Source: Sphingomonadaceae bacterium
Lineage (GTDB): Bacteria; Pseudomonadota; Alphaproteobacteria; Sphingomonadales; Sphingomonadaceae
Direction of reading: 5' to 3'
Assembly (NCBI GenBank): GCA_025362895.1
Contig: JANYFA010000035.1
Location: forward strand, 1 to 54,439
Length of the DNA: 54,439 nt
Below the pieces are notes generated by a model. It was not told the DNA's origin. It made no database searches and saw only the letters and a program-made list of their open reading frames with translations. The translations under genes were made by a program, and so were the position numbers. Each line of letters starts with the position of its first letter. The first letter of the stretch is position 1. This document shows positions 8,524 to 17,274 of the stretch, in pieces.

Positions 8524-8925
8524 ATGAACGTCCCTGATCCCACTCTGTCACCGTTGCCTCCGCTTCTCCTTGTCATGCTCGGGGGCGCAGTCGGCGCGGG
8601 CTTGCGCTACCTCGTCGGCGAATGGACGCTGATGGTCGCCGGTCCGGGCCTGCCGTTCGGGACATGGACGGTCAACATTTTTGGTGGCCTGGCCATGGGG
8701 CTGGTTACCGGCATTGTTGCACGATCGGGGGCTGGCGGCGAGGCGTTGCGCCTGCTGCTGGCAGTTGGCGTTCTCGGTGGCTTCACGACCTTTTCCGCGT
8801 TTAGTCTTGAACTGGTGACGATGATCGTGCGGGGCGACGCCGTCCTCGCCGCCGCATATGCGGTGTCTTCAGTAGCAGGCAGCGCGGTTGCGTTGTACGT
8901 CGGCATCCTTCTGGTGCGGCCATGA
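8524..8925 (+). CDS. crcB: Fluoride exporter CrcB/FluC
   Basis: A 133-residue protein with four hydrophobic segments, the normal length of the Fluc fluoride channel, which works as a dual-topology dimer in the inner membrane. I see GGAVGAGLRYLVGEW in the first helix, GTWTVNIFGG in the second, and GGFTTFSAFSLE in the broken third helix with the phenylalanines that line the fluoride pore. No fluoride riboswitch consensus is visible in the 31 bp upstream. Its ATGA stop overlap with the pseudouridine synthase gene shows it is part of an operon; crcB next to rluC is common in alphaproteobacteria. Confidence 0.95.
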   Translation: MNVPDPTLSPLPPLLLVMLGGAVGAGLRYLVGEWTLMVAGPGLPFGTWTVNIFGGLAMGLVTGIVARSGAGGEALRLLLAVGVLGGFTTFSAFSLELVTMIVRGDAVLAAAYAVSSVAGSAVALYVGILLVRP

Positions 8926-9998
8926 CGCGAACGTTCACCGTCGAGCCCGACGACGCAGACATTCGCCTCGATCGCTGGTTCAAGCGTCATCTGCCCGATG
9001 TGAGCTTCAACGTCGTGTCGCGTTGGGCGCGGACGGGAATGCTCAAACTCGACGGGCGGAAGACCGACCCCGGTGACCGACTGGTGCCGGGCCAGACGAT
9101 CACCGTGCCGCCGGCAGAAGCGACGCCGGTATCGACCGTGCCTGGGGATGCGCCGCGCCGCCCGCTCAGCGCGGCTGAGATCGAATACGCGCAGAGCCTG
9201 GTTATCCACCGCGACAAGGCGGCCATCGTCATCAACAAGCCCGCCGGGCTGGCGACTCAGGGTGGCACCGGCACGACGACCCACGTCGACGGCTTGCTCG
9301 ACGCGCTGGCCTTCGGTTTCCCCCAACGCCCCAAGCTTGTTCACCGCCTCGACAAGGACACGAGCGGTGTCCTTCTCCTCGCCCGCACCGCGCGAGCTGC
9401 CGCGTTTTTCTCCAAGGCGTTCGCCGGACGGACCGCGCGTAAGGTGTATTGGGCGCTCAACATCGGGATGCCCGAGCCAACCGAGGGCGAGATCGACGCC
9501 GCGCTCGCCAAGCAACCGGGCAGCGGCGGCGAGAAGATGCACGTCGATCCGGCGGCCGGACTCAACGCGAAGACACTTTACCGCGTGCTCGACCACGCTG
9601 CGACGCAGGCTAGCTGGATTGAGTTCCAGCCGCTGACCGGGCGGACGCATCAGATCCGGGTTCATGCCAATGCCCTCGGCCACCCGATCGTCGGCGACGC
9701 CAAATACGGCGGGCGCGACGCTTTCCTGACCGGCGGGATCAGCCGCAAGATGCACCTTCACGCCCGGCGACTGATCGTCGAACACCCCGATGGCGGTACC
9801 CTCGACATCGCCGCCGATCTGCCGACGCATATGACCGACAGCTTTGCGATGCTGGGCTTCGACCTGTCCCTCGGCAACGTCCCCCTTGATGAAATCCGTT
9901 TCAGCGACACGCCTGAGGGCCAGGCCAAGGCCGAATCTGCTGCTGCCAAGTCCCGCCGTAAGGCCCACCGTGGCGAACGCCGCTCGCGGGGGGGCTGA
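8922..9998 (+). CDS. rluC: RluA-family 23S rRNA pseudouridine synthase (RluC-like)
   Basis: A 358-residue enzyme that isomerises uridines to pseudouridine, most probably in 23S rRNA. The N-terminal 80 residues form an S4-like RNA-binding domain (DIRLDRWFKRHLP, VSRWARTGMLKLDG). The catalytic domain contains HRLDKDTSGVLLLAR with the essential Asp, and GRTHQIRVH near residue 245 is the conserved uridine-binding motif. A basic tail (KSRRKAHRGERRSR) ends the protein. It overlaps crcB by 4 bp and is followed directly by a GTG-started gene. RluC rather than RluD is suggested by the crcB neighbourhood but not proven. Confidence 0.92.
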   Translation: MTRTFTVEPDDADIRLDRWFKRHLPDVSFNVVSRWARTGMLKLDGRKTDPGDRLVPGQTITVPPAEATPVSTVPGDAPRRPLSAAEIEYAQSLVIHRDKAAIVINKPAGLATQGGTGTTTHVDGLLDALAFGFPQRPKLVHRLDKDTSGVLLLARTARAAAFFSKAFAGRTARKVYWALNIGMPEPTEGEIDAALAKQPGSGGEKMHVDPAAGLNAKTLYRVLDHAATQASWIEFQPLTGRTHQIRVHANALGHPIVGDAKYGGRDAFLTGGISRKMHLHARRLIVEHPDGGTLDIAADLPTHMTDSFAMLGFDLSLGNVPLDEIRFSDTPEGQAKAESAAAKSRRKAHRGERRSRGG

Positions 9999-9999
9999 G

Positions 10000-10596
10000 G
10001 TGCACCCTGCGGCGGCTTTCCGCTGGACCGAGCCCGCCGCCATGCTCGCCTTTGTCGGCGCCGTCGGCTTCGCTCGTATCTTCCTGACGACCTCCGACGG
10101 GCCGCGCGTTGCCCACGCCTTGGCAATCGTCATTGGCGATGCGATCCGCTTCCACCTCGCCAATGGCAATGCTTTGGTCTCGCACGTAGACGGCGCGACC
10201 GCCCTGCTCCTCTCCGAGGGGCCCAATGCTTATATCAGCGCCAACTGGTACACTGACGTCAGCGCGACCGTGCCGACTTGGAACTACGTCGCGGTCGAGT
10301 GCGAAGGCGTGGTGCGCCGCCTCGACCACACGGCGCTCGTCGATCTTCTCGATCGCTCGGCGGCAACGCTCGAACCCCGCGTCGGTGAGGACTGGACCCG
10401 CGCCAAGATGGAGCCGCCGCGCTTCGACGCGAGCACGCGCGCGATCACCGCCTTCGAATTGATGCCGAAAACATGGCGCGGCACCGCCAAACTCAGTCAG
10501 AACAAACCCGCCGCCGAAGCCGAGCGACTGATCGCCGGGATGACCCGCGTCGGCGCGACGGCGATGGCGGGTGCGATGCAGTCGGCGCGCGAGTGA
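10000..10596 (+). CDS. PaiB-like FMN-binding negative transcriptional regulator family protein
   Basis: A 198-residue protein of the PaiB/FMN_bind_2 family with a split-barrel flavin fold. The start is taken as the GTG right after the rluC stop, because it gives the typical beginning (V)HPAAAFRWTEPAAMLAFV; an earlier start at 9844 would overlap rluC deeply. Family features visible are the N-terminal PxxFR block and the LIAGMTRVGA end. Bacillus PaiB represses sporulation and protease genes; in proteobacteria its role is unclear, and a haem-utilisation or flavin-redox role has also been suggested for relatives. Here it sits within an rRNA-modification and ATP-synthase-assembly operon and overlaps the next gene in GTGA. 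Confidence 0.85.
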   Translation: MHPAAAFRWTEPAAMLAFVGAVGFARIFLTTSDGPRVAHALAIVIGDAIRFHLANGNALVSHVDGATALLLSEGPNAYISANWYTDVSATVPTWNYVAVECEGVVRRLDHTALVDLLDRSAATLEPRVGEDWTRAKMEPPRFDASTRAITAFELMPKTWRGTAKLSQNKPAAEAERLIAGMTRVGATAMAGAMQSARE

Positions 10597-11243
10597 AGCT
10601 CGCCGTGTTCGATTGCGATGGGACGCTGGTCGATAGCCAGGTCAACATCATCCGTGCGATGCGCGATGCCTTTGCCCGCGTCGGGATCCCTGCCCCCAAC
10701 GACCACGCGATCCGCCACGTTGTCGGTCTCAACCTTGTCGAGACGATGGTGACATTGTTGCCCGACGCCGACGCCGACCTTCACGCCGCGCTCGCCGACG
10801 AATATCGCGGCGCGTACCACCGGCTGCGCGCGGCCGGGGCCCTTGTGGTCGAGCCGCTTTACCCCGGCATCCGCGAGACGATCGTCGCGCTGGAGACCGC
10901 TGGTTGGGCACTCGGCGTCGCCACCGGCAAGTCTGATCGTGGCCTCGCGCTAATCCTCGCGCACCACGAGCTTACCCATCATTTCGTCACGCTCCAGACA
11001 GCCGATCGCCACCCGTCAAAGCCGCACCCGGCAATGCTCGAGCGCGCCATGGCCGATGCGGGGGCCGCCCCGACCGACACTGTGATGATCGGCGACACCG
11101 CCTACGACATGGCGATGGGTGTTGCGGCGGGGGTGCGGGCGATCGGTGTCGACTGGGGTTACCATGATACGTCAACACTCCTTAACACAGGTGCCGAAGC
11201 CGTGGTCGGCGATACCGGCGCGCTCCTGAAGCTGATCGCATGA
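10593..11243 (+). CDS. HAD-family phosphatase (phosphoglycolate phosphatase-like)
   Basis: A 216-residue haloacid-dehalogenase hydrolase. Motif I is FDCDGTLVDSQ at the N-terminus with the nucleophilic Asp, motif II TGKSDRG, motif III the Lys in SKPHP, and motif IV IGDTAYDM with the Mg-binding acids. The alpha-helical cap between residues 15 and 80 is of the type found in Gph and pyrophosphatase PpaX. The GTG at 10593 overlaps the previous stop in GTGA and places motif I at residue 6, which is normal. The substrate may be phosphoglycolate or another small phosphate ester. It overlaps the ATP12 gene by 4 bp, as often seen in alphaproteobacteria. Confidence 0.9.
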   Translation: MKLAVFDCDGTLVDSQVNIIRAMRDAFARVGIPAPNDHAIRHVVGLNLVETMVTLLPDADADLHAALADEYRGAYHRLRAAGALVVEPLYPGIRETIVALETAGWALGVATGKSDRGLALILAHHELTHHFVTLQTADRHPSKPHPAMLERAMADAGAAPTDTVMIGDTAYDMAMGVAAGVRAIGVDWGYHDTSTLLNTGAEAVVGDTGALLKLIA

Positions 11244-11938
11244 AGCGCTTCTATCGCGATGTGGCCACGGCGCGCGTCGCTGATGCGTGGCACGTCACCC
11301 TCGACGGCAAGCCCGTTCGCTCGCCCGCGCGTGTCTCCCTCGCCTTGCCGGCCGCAGCGTTCGCCGACGCCGTCGCGGCCGAATGGGACGCTCAGACCGA
11401 GACGCTCAAGCCTGCAACGATGCCGCTGACGGGATTCGCCTACGCCGCGATCGACCGGGTCATCCCCGACGTCCCCGCCTTCGCCGCCGGGCTGGCCGCG
11501 TTCGCCGAGACCGAACTGCTCTGCTACCGCGCCGACAGGCCACCGGCCCTCGTCGCGCGGCAAGCTGCCGAATGGGATCCGCTCCTGACCTGGGCACGCA
11601 GGCGCTACGACATTGATTTCGTTGTCACCACGAGCATCGTCCACGCCGCCCAGCCGTCCGCGACGCTGGCCCGGCTGGCGACCGCCTTCACCGCCTTCGA
11701 TGCCTTTCGTCTCGCCGTGCTGCACCCGGTGGTAACGATCTGCGGCTCGGCGGTAATCGGCCTCGCGATCGCTGAACGGCATCTCGATGCCGCCGGCGCA
11801 TGGACGGCGGGGCAGCTCGACGAACTATGGCAAGCCGAGCAATGGGGCACCGACCCGCTCGCGGCGGCGGCGGCCACTGAGCGGCAGGCCGCGCTGAACA
11901 CGGCGGTGCGGTTGCTCGACCTGCTCCAGGCCTGCTAG
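11240..11938 (+). CDS. ATP12-family F1-ATPase assembly chaperone
   Basis: A 232-residue cytoplasmic protein related to mitochondrial ATP12, which binds the F1 alpha subunit before F1 assembly. I see the N-terminal KRFYRDV and [13 protein letters not shown] blocks, [18 protein letters not shown], then [10 protein letters not shown] and QAAEWDPLL, and C-terminal [11 protein letters not shown], all diagnostic for the family. The length matches bacterial ATP12 proteins. It starts inside the stop of the HAD gene and ends the crcB-rluC operon; pccB starts 23 bp later and may be cotranscribed. The family is nearly confined to alphaproteobacteria and mitochondria, supporting the taxonomic call. Confidence 0.93.
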   Translation: MKRFYRDVATARVADAWHVTLDGKPVRSPARVSLALPAAAFADAVAAEWDAQTETLKPATMPLTGFAYAAIDRVIPDVPAFAAGLAAFAETELLCYRADRPPALVARQAAEWDPLLTWARRRYDIDFVVTTSIVHAAQPSATLARLATAFTAFDAFRLAVLHPVVTICGSAVIGLAIAERHLDAAGAWTAGQLDELWQAEQWGTDPLAAAAATERQAALNTAVRLLDLLQAC

Positions 11939-11961
11939 ACTGCGCGAGACAAGGGGATAAC

Positions 11962-13488
11962 ATGCTCGAAGCATTGGTTGAACTCGAACGCCGTCGCGAC
12001 GCGGCGCGCGCCGGCGGTGGACCAAAGCGGGTCGCGGCGCAGCACGCCAAGGGGCGACTGACCGCGCGCGAACGGCTCGATATCCTGCTCGATCCGGACA
12101 GTTTCGAGGAGCTCGATATGTACGTCGAGCACAATGCAACCGAATTTGGCATGGCCGAGACGCGCATTCCCGGCGACGGCGTCGTCACCGGCAGCGGCAC
12201 GATCAGCGGGCGGCTGGTGTTCGTGTTCAGCCAGGACTTCACCGTCTTCGGCGGATCACTGTCGGAGCGCCACGCGCAAAAGATTTGCAAGATCATGGAC
12301 ATGGCGATGAAGGTCGGCGCGCCGGTCATCGGTCTCAACGACAGCGGTGGCGCCCGTATTCAGGAAGGCGTCGCGTCGCTGGGCGGCTATGCCGAGGTGT
12401 TTCAACGTAATGTCTTAGCCAGCGGCGTCATCCCCCAGATTTCATTGATTATGGGGCCGTGCGCCGGGGGAGCCGTCTATTCCCCGGCGATGACCGACTT
12501 CATCTTCATGGTGAAGGACAGCAGCTATATGTTCGTCACCGGTCCCGACGTCGTTAAAACCGTAACGAATGAAGTGGTTACGCAGGAAGAGCTCGGCGGC
12601 GCGATCACGCACACGACGCGCTCGGGCGTCGCCGACCTCGCGCTCGAGGACGATGTCGAAGCGTTGCTGCGGACGCGCGTCTTCTTCGATTTTCTCCCCT
12701 GCGACAACCGCGCCGGGGTACCGTTCCGCCCGTCGGCCGATCCCGCCGACCGCATCGAGCCGGGCCTCGACACCCTCGTCCCGGCGTCGGCGACGCAGCC
12801 GTATGACATGCATGAACTCATCGCGAAGGTCGCCGACGAGGGCGATTTTTTCGAACTGCAACCCGCCCATGCCGCCAACATCATCACCGGCTTCGCCCGC
12901 ATCGAAGGGTCGACCGTCGGCATCGTCGCCAATCAACCGCTTGTTCTTGCTGGCTGTCTTGATATTGCCGCGTCGAAAAAGGCGGCCCGCTTCGTCCGCT
13001 TCTGCGATGCGTTCAGCATTCCGATCGTCACCTTCGTTGATGTCCCGGGCTTCCTCCCCGGCGTCGCGCAGGAGCATAATGGGATCATCAAGAACGGCGC
13101 CAAACTGCTGTTCGCTTATGCCGAAGCGACCGTCCCGAAAATCACCGTCATCACCCGCAAGGCGTATGGCGGGGCGTATGACGTCATGGCGTCGAAGCAT
13201 TTGCGCGGCGACCTCAACTACGCCTGGCCGACCGGCGAGATCGCGGTGATGGGGGCCAAGGGCGCGGTCGAGATCATCTTCCGTGGTAAAAGCCCCGCAG
13301 AAATCGTTGAAAAGACAAAGGAATACGAGGCGCGCTTCGCCAACCCGTTCGTCGCGGCGAGCATGGGCTTCATCGACGAAGTCATCATGCCAAATTCAAC
13401 CCGCCGCCGGATCGCCCTCGGGCTGAGCAAGCTGAAAACGAAGAAGCTCGAAAACCCTTGGAAAAAGCACGATAATATACCCCTCTAG
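11962..13488 (+). CDS. pccB: Acyl-CoA (propionyl-CoA) carboxylase beta subunit
   Basis: A 508-residue carboxyltransferase subunit. Together with the biotin-carrying subunit at 14070 it turns propionyl-CoA into methylmalonyl-CoA in odd-chain fatty acid, valine and isoleucine breakdown. Visible landmarks are [22 protein letters not shown], the first oxyanion hole region [19 protein letters not shown] and [10 protein letters not shown], and in the second crotonase half [10 protein letters not shown] and [13 protein letters not shown]. The ATG has AAGGGGA seven bases upstream. The C-terminal KKHDNIPL is the usual PccB end. Acetyl-CoA carboxylation by the same complex cannot be excluded. A long spacer separates it from pccA. 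Confidence 0.95.
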   Translation: MLEALVELERRRDAARAGGGPKRVAAQHAKGRLTARERLDILLDPDSFEELDMYVEHNATEFGMAETRIPGDGVVTGSGTISGRLVFVFSQDFTVFGGSLSERHAQKICKIMDMAMKVGAPVIGLNDSGGARIQEGVASLGGYAEVFQRNVLASGVIPQISLIMGPCAGGAVYSPAMTDFIFMVKDSSYMFVTGPDVVKTVTNEVVTQEELGGAITHTTRSGVADLALEDDVEALLRTRVFFDFLPCDNRAGVPFRPSADPADRIEPGLDTLVPASATQPYDMHELIAKVADEGDFFELQPAHAANIITGFARIEGSTVGIVANQPLVLAGCLDIAASKKAARFVRFCDAFSIPIVTFVDVPGFLPGVAQEHNGIIKNGAKLLFAYAEATVPKITVITRKAYGGAYDVMASKHLRGDLNYAWPTGEIAVMGAKGAVEIIFRGKSPAEIVEKTKEYEARFANPFVAASMGFIDEVIMPNSTRRRIALGLSKLKTKKLENPWKKHDNIPL

Positions 13489-13497
13489 CGGGGCCGG

Positions 13498-13538
13498 CGC
13501 TTAGCGGAGGAATGTCCTTCGCGTTCGTCTGCTAAGCG
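13498..13538. repeat. Inverted repeat just after pccB
   Basis: CGCTTAGC and GCTAAGCG form a perfect 8-bp inverted repeat with a 25-bp loop, beginning 10 bp after the pccB stop. The right part overlaps a second dyad (CGTTCGT ... ACGAACG). It may be a transcript end structure for pccB or part of a larger noncoding RNA fold. Confidence 0.4.
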
Positions 13539-13597
13539 TGGATTCCCGCGACGAACGGCCGGCGGGTCGGCGAGCCTTCATTGCCGAACCCGTCCGA

Positions 13598-13635
13598 CCC
13601 CGGTGTGCCGGGGCAGGCTCGCGGCTTTGCCGCGA
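13598..13635. terminator. Two adjacent GC hairpins in the pccB-pccA spacer
   Basis: CCCCGG-TGTG-CCGGGG and, five bases further, TCGCGGC-TTT-GCCGCGA are perfect, compact stem-loops. They are followed by two copies of CGTTAAC. No T tract follows. They could terminate pccB transcription or be a small intergenic repeat element. The rest of the 581-bp spacer shows no convincing intact gene: only a probable fragment at its right side (see 13822-13966), and the pccA ribosome site. Confidence 0.4.
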
Positions 13636-13821
13636 CGCCCTTCCGTTAACGTCTTCGTTAACAATCCTCGTGCACCGGCTCGCTTCCCGCCGTGGCCATC
13701 CCGCAGTATCGGCTATGCGCGGTTACGTAGCGCATGCCTGTGCCGCCGATGGTCAACATTGGTCACGCATATCGCCGTATTCGACCGCGCGCGCACTGCG
13801 GCGCAGCCCGCTTAGACGCAG

Positions 13822-13966
13822 TCACGGCGGCACCGGGTGACTGATAATCGCGACGGAGCCAGCGCACAAATCCCGCCGCCTCGGCGCAACGTTCGGCGTT
13901 GAACGCGACAAGGCGAGCAACAATTTCCGTCGGCGTCAGCCGCCCGGCCTCGTGGTCGTTGCCCCA
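13822..13966 (-). pseudogene. Probable remnant of an MmeI-like DNA methyltransferase/restriction enzyme tail
   Basis: About 45 codons on the minus strand read like true protein: from WGNDHEAG through LTPTEIVARLVAFNAERC to GFVRWLRRDYQSPG. This resembles, from memory, the region near the C-terminus of MmeI-like type IIL enzymes, where LALNxERAxEEARGxxRWLRPxYQ is recurrent. The frame before WGND and after QSPG turns into unrelated, biased sequence, and no start, methyltransferase motifs or nuclease domain exist nearby. I therefore call it a decayed fragment in the pccB-pccA spacer. Open frames of 129 and 164 residues that cover this area differ in frame and are not credible as whole genes. Confidence 0.4.
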
Positions 13967-14069
13967 GCCATTTCGCCATAGGATCGTCGACGTTCGTGTG
14001 ATGCCAGTCCAGCGCGATTGACGCGCGCGGTGCGAGCGGCTTGATAGCACATAACAGGAGAGCCGCCGC

Positions 14070-16085
14070 GTGTTCAGTAAGATACTCATCGCCAACCGCG
14101 GCGAAATCGCGTGCCGGGTCATCCGCTCGGCGAGGAAGATGGGGATCGCCACCGTCGCGGTCTATTCCGACGCCGATGCCGGGGCGCTCCATGTCCAAAT
14201 GGCCGACGAGGCGGTGCGGCTGGGGCCACCCCCGGCGGCGGAAAGCTATCTGCTCGGCGATGCCATCGTCGCGGCGTGTGTCGCGACCGGCGCACAAGCC
14301 GTCCATCCCGGATACGGTTTCCTGAGCGAGCGGGCGTGGTTCCCGGAGGCGCTGGCGGCCAAGGGCATCGCCTTCATCGGCCCCCCGGCGAGCGCGATCG
14401 CGGCGATGGGCGACAAGATCGAATCAAAGAAACTCGCCAAGGCGGCGGGGGTGTCGGTCGTGCCGGGGTTCGTCGGCGAGATCGACGATACCGACCACGC
14501 GGTGCAGATCGCCGGCGAAATCGGCTATCCGGTGATGATGAAGGCGTCGGCCGGCGGCGGCGGCAAGGGGATGCGGCTGGCGTGGTCCGAAGCCGACGTC
14601 CGCGACGGTTTCGAGGCGACCAAGCGCGAGGGGCTCGCGAGCTTTGGCGACGACCGCGTGTTCATCGAGAAGTTCATCGAGCAGCCGCGCCACATCGAAA
14701 TCCAGGTGCTCAGCGACGCGCACGGCAACATCGTCTATTTGAACGAGCGCGACTGCTCGATCCAGCGGCGACACCAGAAAATCGTCGAGGAGGCCCCCTC
14801 CCCCTTCGTTACTCCCGAGATGCGCCGGGCGATGGGCGAGCAGGCGGTCGCGCTGGCGCGGGGCGTCGGCTATACCAGCGCGGGGACGGTCGAGTTTATC
14901 GCCGGGGCCGACCGCAGCTTCTACTTCCTCGAGATGAACACGCGCCTCCAGGTCGAGCATCCGGTGACCGAGGCGATCACCGGGATCGACCTCGTCGAGG
15001 CCATGATCCGCGTCGCGGCGGGCGATCCGCTCGGCTTTACGCAGGCCGACGTTCGCCTCGACGGCCATGCGATCGAGACGCGGATTTACGCCGAGGATCC
15101 GTACCGCGGATTCCTGCCAAGCATCGGGCGGCTGCGGACGTACCGCCCGCCCGAGACCTTAGGCGTCCGCGTCGATACCGGCGTCGTCGAGGGCAGCGAG
15201 ATCAGCCGCTTCTACGATCCGATGATCGCCAAGCTGATCACCCACGCGCCGACGCGCGCAGAAGCAATTGCCAAGCAGAGCGAAGCGCTCGACCGCTATC
15301 TGATCCGCGGCATCGGCCACAACATCGACTTTCTCGGCGCGGTGATGGCGCACCCGCGTTTCGTCGCGGGGGAGCAGGTGACGACGGCGTTCATCGCCGA
15401 GGAATATCCCGACGGGTTCCGGGGTGCCCCGCCTTCGACCGCAGGGACGACGTCCATGATCGCCGCCGCCGCCGTGATGAACGCGATCGAAGTCGAACGC
15501 GCGCAGTTGATCGATGGTCAGCTTGGCGGCCACGGCGCGGTGTTCGGGTCCGAATGGGTCGTCGAGCTGGACGGCGCCCGGGTCCCGGTCGACGTGCTGG
15601 CGACCGGCGATGCGTTCGAACTGCTGGTCGGATCGGCGGGCGATGCGGCCGAAGTCCGCGTCACGACCGACTGGCGCGTCGGCGAGCCGCTGTTCATCGC
15701 GCGGGTCGAGACGATTGGCGAGGATGCCGTGGTCGACATCGCGGTCGCGGTCGACAGGCGGGCCGTCGGCTACCGGCTAAACACCGGCGGGCGCGCTGCC
15801 GATGTCCGCGTCCTGACCCCGCGTGCGGCCGAACTCGCCGGCCACATGCTCGTCAAGGTGCCGCCCGACCTGTCGCGCTTTGTCGTCTCGCCGATGCCGG
15901 GGCTGTTGGTGTCGCTCCTGGTCGCCCCCGGTGACACGGTCGAAGCGGGGCAAGCGGTCGCGACGATCGAGGCGATGAAGATGGAAAACATCCTCCGCGC
16001 CGAAAAAAGTGCGACCGTAAAAGAGGTGCGGGCAAAGGTTGGCGACAGCCTCGCGGTCGATGCCGTGATTGTCGAGTTCGCGTGA
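14070..16085 (+). CDS. pccA: Acyl-CoA (propionyl-CoA) carboxylase alpha subunit, biotin carboxylase plus BCCP
   Basis: A 671-residue subunit that carboxylates biotin with ATP and bicarbonate and carries the biotin. The biotin carboxylase part begins FSKILIANRGEIACRVIR; ATP-binding residues lie in KASAGGGGKGMR and the conserved EMNTRLQVEHPVTE is near residue 290. The C-terminal biotinyl domain has EAMKMEN with the acceptor Lys637. The linker between residues 450 and 590 is the BT-type domain that binds PccB. The start is GTG at 14070 with AGGAG nine bases before. It pairs with pccB, from which it is separated by a 581-bp spacer containing hairpins and a gene fragment. Confidence 0.95.
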   Translation: MFSKILIANRGEIACRVIRSARKMGIATVAVYSDADAGALHVQMADEAVRLGPPPAAESYLLGDAIVAACVATGAQAVHPGYGFLSERAWFPEALAAKGIAFIGPPASAIAAMGDKIESKKLAKAAGVSVVPGFVGEIDDTDHAVQIAGEIGYPVMMKASAGGGGKGMRLAWSEADVRDGFEATKREGLASFGDDRVFIEKFIEQPRHIEIQVLSDAHGNIVYLNERDCSIQRRHQKIVEEAPSPFVTPEMRRAMGEQAVALARGVGYTSAGTVEFIAGADRSFYFLEMNTRLQVEHPVTEAITGIDLVEAMIRVAAGDPLGFTQADVRLDGHAIETRIYAEDPYRGFLPSIGRLRTYRPPETLGVRVDTGVVEGSEISRFYDPMIAKLITHAPTRAEAIAKQSEALDRYLIRGIGHNIDFLGAVMAHPRFVAGEQVTTAFIAEEYPDGFRGAPPSTAGTTSMIAAAAVMNAIEVERAQLIDGQLGGHGAVFGSEWVVELDGARVPVDVLATGDAFELLVGSAGDAAEVRVTTDWRVGEPLFIARVETIGEDAVVDIAVAVDRRAVGYRLNTGGRAADVRVLTPRAAELAGHMLVKVPPDLSRFVVSPMPGLLVSLLVAPGDTVEAGQAVATIEAMKMENILRAEKSATVKEVRAKVGDSLAVDAVIVEFA

Positions 16086-16094
16086 GTCGAAGCG

Positions 16095-16117
16095 CCGGGG
16101 CGTGACGTTCACCCCGG
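16095..16117. terminator. Hairpin between convergent pccA and ada
   Basis: CCGGGG and CCCCGG flank an 11-nt centre that itself contains GTGA-CGT-TCAC, giving a long stem in the 46-bp gap between convergent stop codons. It probably serves as a two-way terminator; no T tract is present. Confidence 0.5.
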
Positions 16118-16131
16118 TCGCCAGCGTCTCC

Positions 16132-17214
16132 TTACCGACCTTGGAGCGCCCCCTCGTGCTTTAACAACCAAGCCTTCCGCCCCACGCCTCCAGCATAGCC
16201 CGTCAGCTTGCCGTTGGCGCCGATCACCCGGTGGCATGGAACGACGATGCCGATCGGGTTCGCGCCGCTGGCCAGCCCGACCGCGCGCGCGGCACCAGGT
16301 TTGCCGAGACTTGCGGCGAGGGCACCGTAGCCGGTCGTCGTGCCCACCGGGATCGCTCGCAACGCCGCCCAGACCGCCCGCTGGAAATCGCTCCCGCCCG
16401 TGGCGACCGGAACGGTATCGAGCGCGGTCAGGTCGCCGTTGAAATAGGCGTCGAGAGCAGCAGCGATACTCGGCGGCAGTGGACCTTCGGTCAAGGTCAC
16501 CACGCCGTAGCGACGCGCGAGGAGGGTCCGCATCCGTTCGTCAAAATCGGCGAAATCGAGCGCGCGGAGAGTATCGCCTTCGGTGACGACGAGCAGTTCG
16601 GCTTCCGGCGCGGCGTAACGTGACAAGGTCAGGTGCATCGAGTATCCTTTGGAAACACGGGCGCGCCGGGTGGCGGGCGCTTCGCCGTGGACGGCGCGGT
16701 AGAGTTCGTTGAAGCGGCGGACGCTGCCGAAGCCGCTGGCGAGCGCGACCTCGCTCATCGGCAGGCGGTCCTCATCGATCAGGACGTTCGCGGCAGCGAG
16801 CCGTCTGGCCTGCGCGACGGCGACCGGCGGTGCGCCGAGGTGCTTGCCGAACAATCGCCGAACCTGCCGCTCACCCAACCCGAGCCTGTCGCCGAGCGCA
16901 TCGACCTTCGTCGCGTCGAGCCCCCCGGCGTCGATGAGGGCGAGCGCGCGGCGGACACTCGCCGCCGTTCCGGCCCACGCTGCACTGCCCGGTGCCGCGT
17001 CGGGGCGGCACCGCTTGCACGCGCGATAGCCGGCGGCGACCGCCTCAGCCGCCGTCGCGACGAAGGTGACATTTTTCGCGAACGACGTCCGCGCCGGGCA
17101 CACCGGGCGGCAGTAGATGCCGGACGTGCGGACGCAGACGAAGAAGCGGCCATCGGCGGCGGGATCGCGAACGGCAATCGCAGCGTAACAGGTGGCATGG
17201 TCGGGCATCGTCAT
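16132..17214 (-). CDS. ada: Ada: methylphosphotriester sensor, AraC-type activator and O6-methylguanine methyltransferase
   Basis: A 360-residue three-domain protein. Residues 1-75 form the zinc domain with Cys35 in SGIYCRP (the expected methylphosphotriester acceptor), Cys39 and CKRC near residue 66. An AraC-type helix-turn-helix follows (VALASGFGSVRRFNELYR, about 155-175). The C-terminal third is the Ogt domain with VVPCHRVIG, whose Cys takes the methyl group from O6-methylguanine, and the start of its helix-turn-helix FQRAVWAALRAIPVGTTTGYG. Methylation of the N-terminal Cys turns Ada into an activator of repair genes. It lies 60 bp downstream of the RND gene on the same strand and may be read from that transcript as well as its own promoter. 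Confidence 0.94.
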   Translation of the reverse strand: MTMPDHATCYAAIAVRDPAADGRFFVCVRTSGIYCRPVCPARTSFAKNVTFVATAAEAVAAGYRACKRCRPDAAPGSAAWAGTAASVRRALALIDAGGLDATKVDALGDRLGLGERQVRRLFGKHLGAPPVAVAQARRLAAANVLIDEDRLPMSEVALASGFGSVRRFNELYRAVHGEAPATRRARVSKGYSMHLTLSRYAAPEAELLVVTEGDTLRALDFADFDERMRTLLARRYGVVTLTEGPLPPSIAAALDAYFNGDLTALDTVPVATGGSDFQRAVWAALRAIPVGTTTGYGALAASLGKPGAARAVGLASGANPIGIVVPCHRVIGANGKLTGYAGGVGRKAWLLKHEGALQGR

Positions 17215-17274
17215 GGTGCCACCCTACGCCGCTGTGACCCCGTCGTCTGGCGGTTTTCGGACGCTGCCGCCGAG

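Noticed and set aside
8607-10226. Open frame of 539 codons opposite crcB and rluC
   Set aside because: It spans the antisense of two well-supported genes and part of a third.
13538-13840. Plus-strand open frame of 100 codons in the pccB-pccA spacer
   Set aside because: It runs through two hairpins, is Arg/Ala/Ser-rich and has no ribosome site or recognisable motif.
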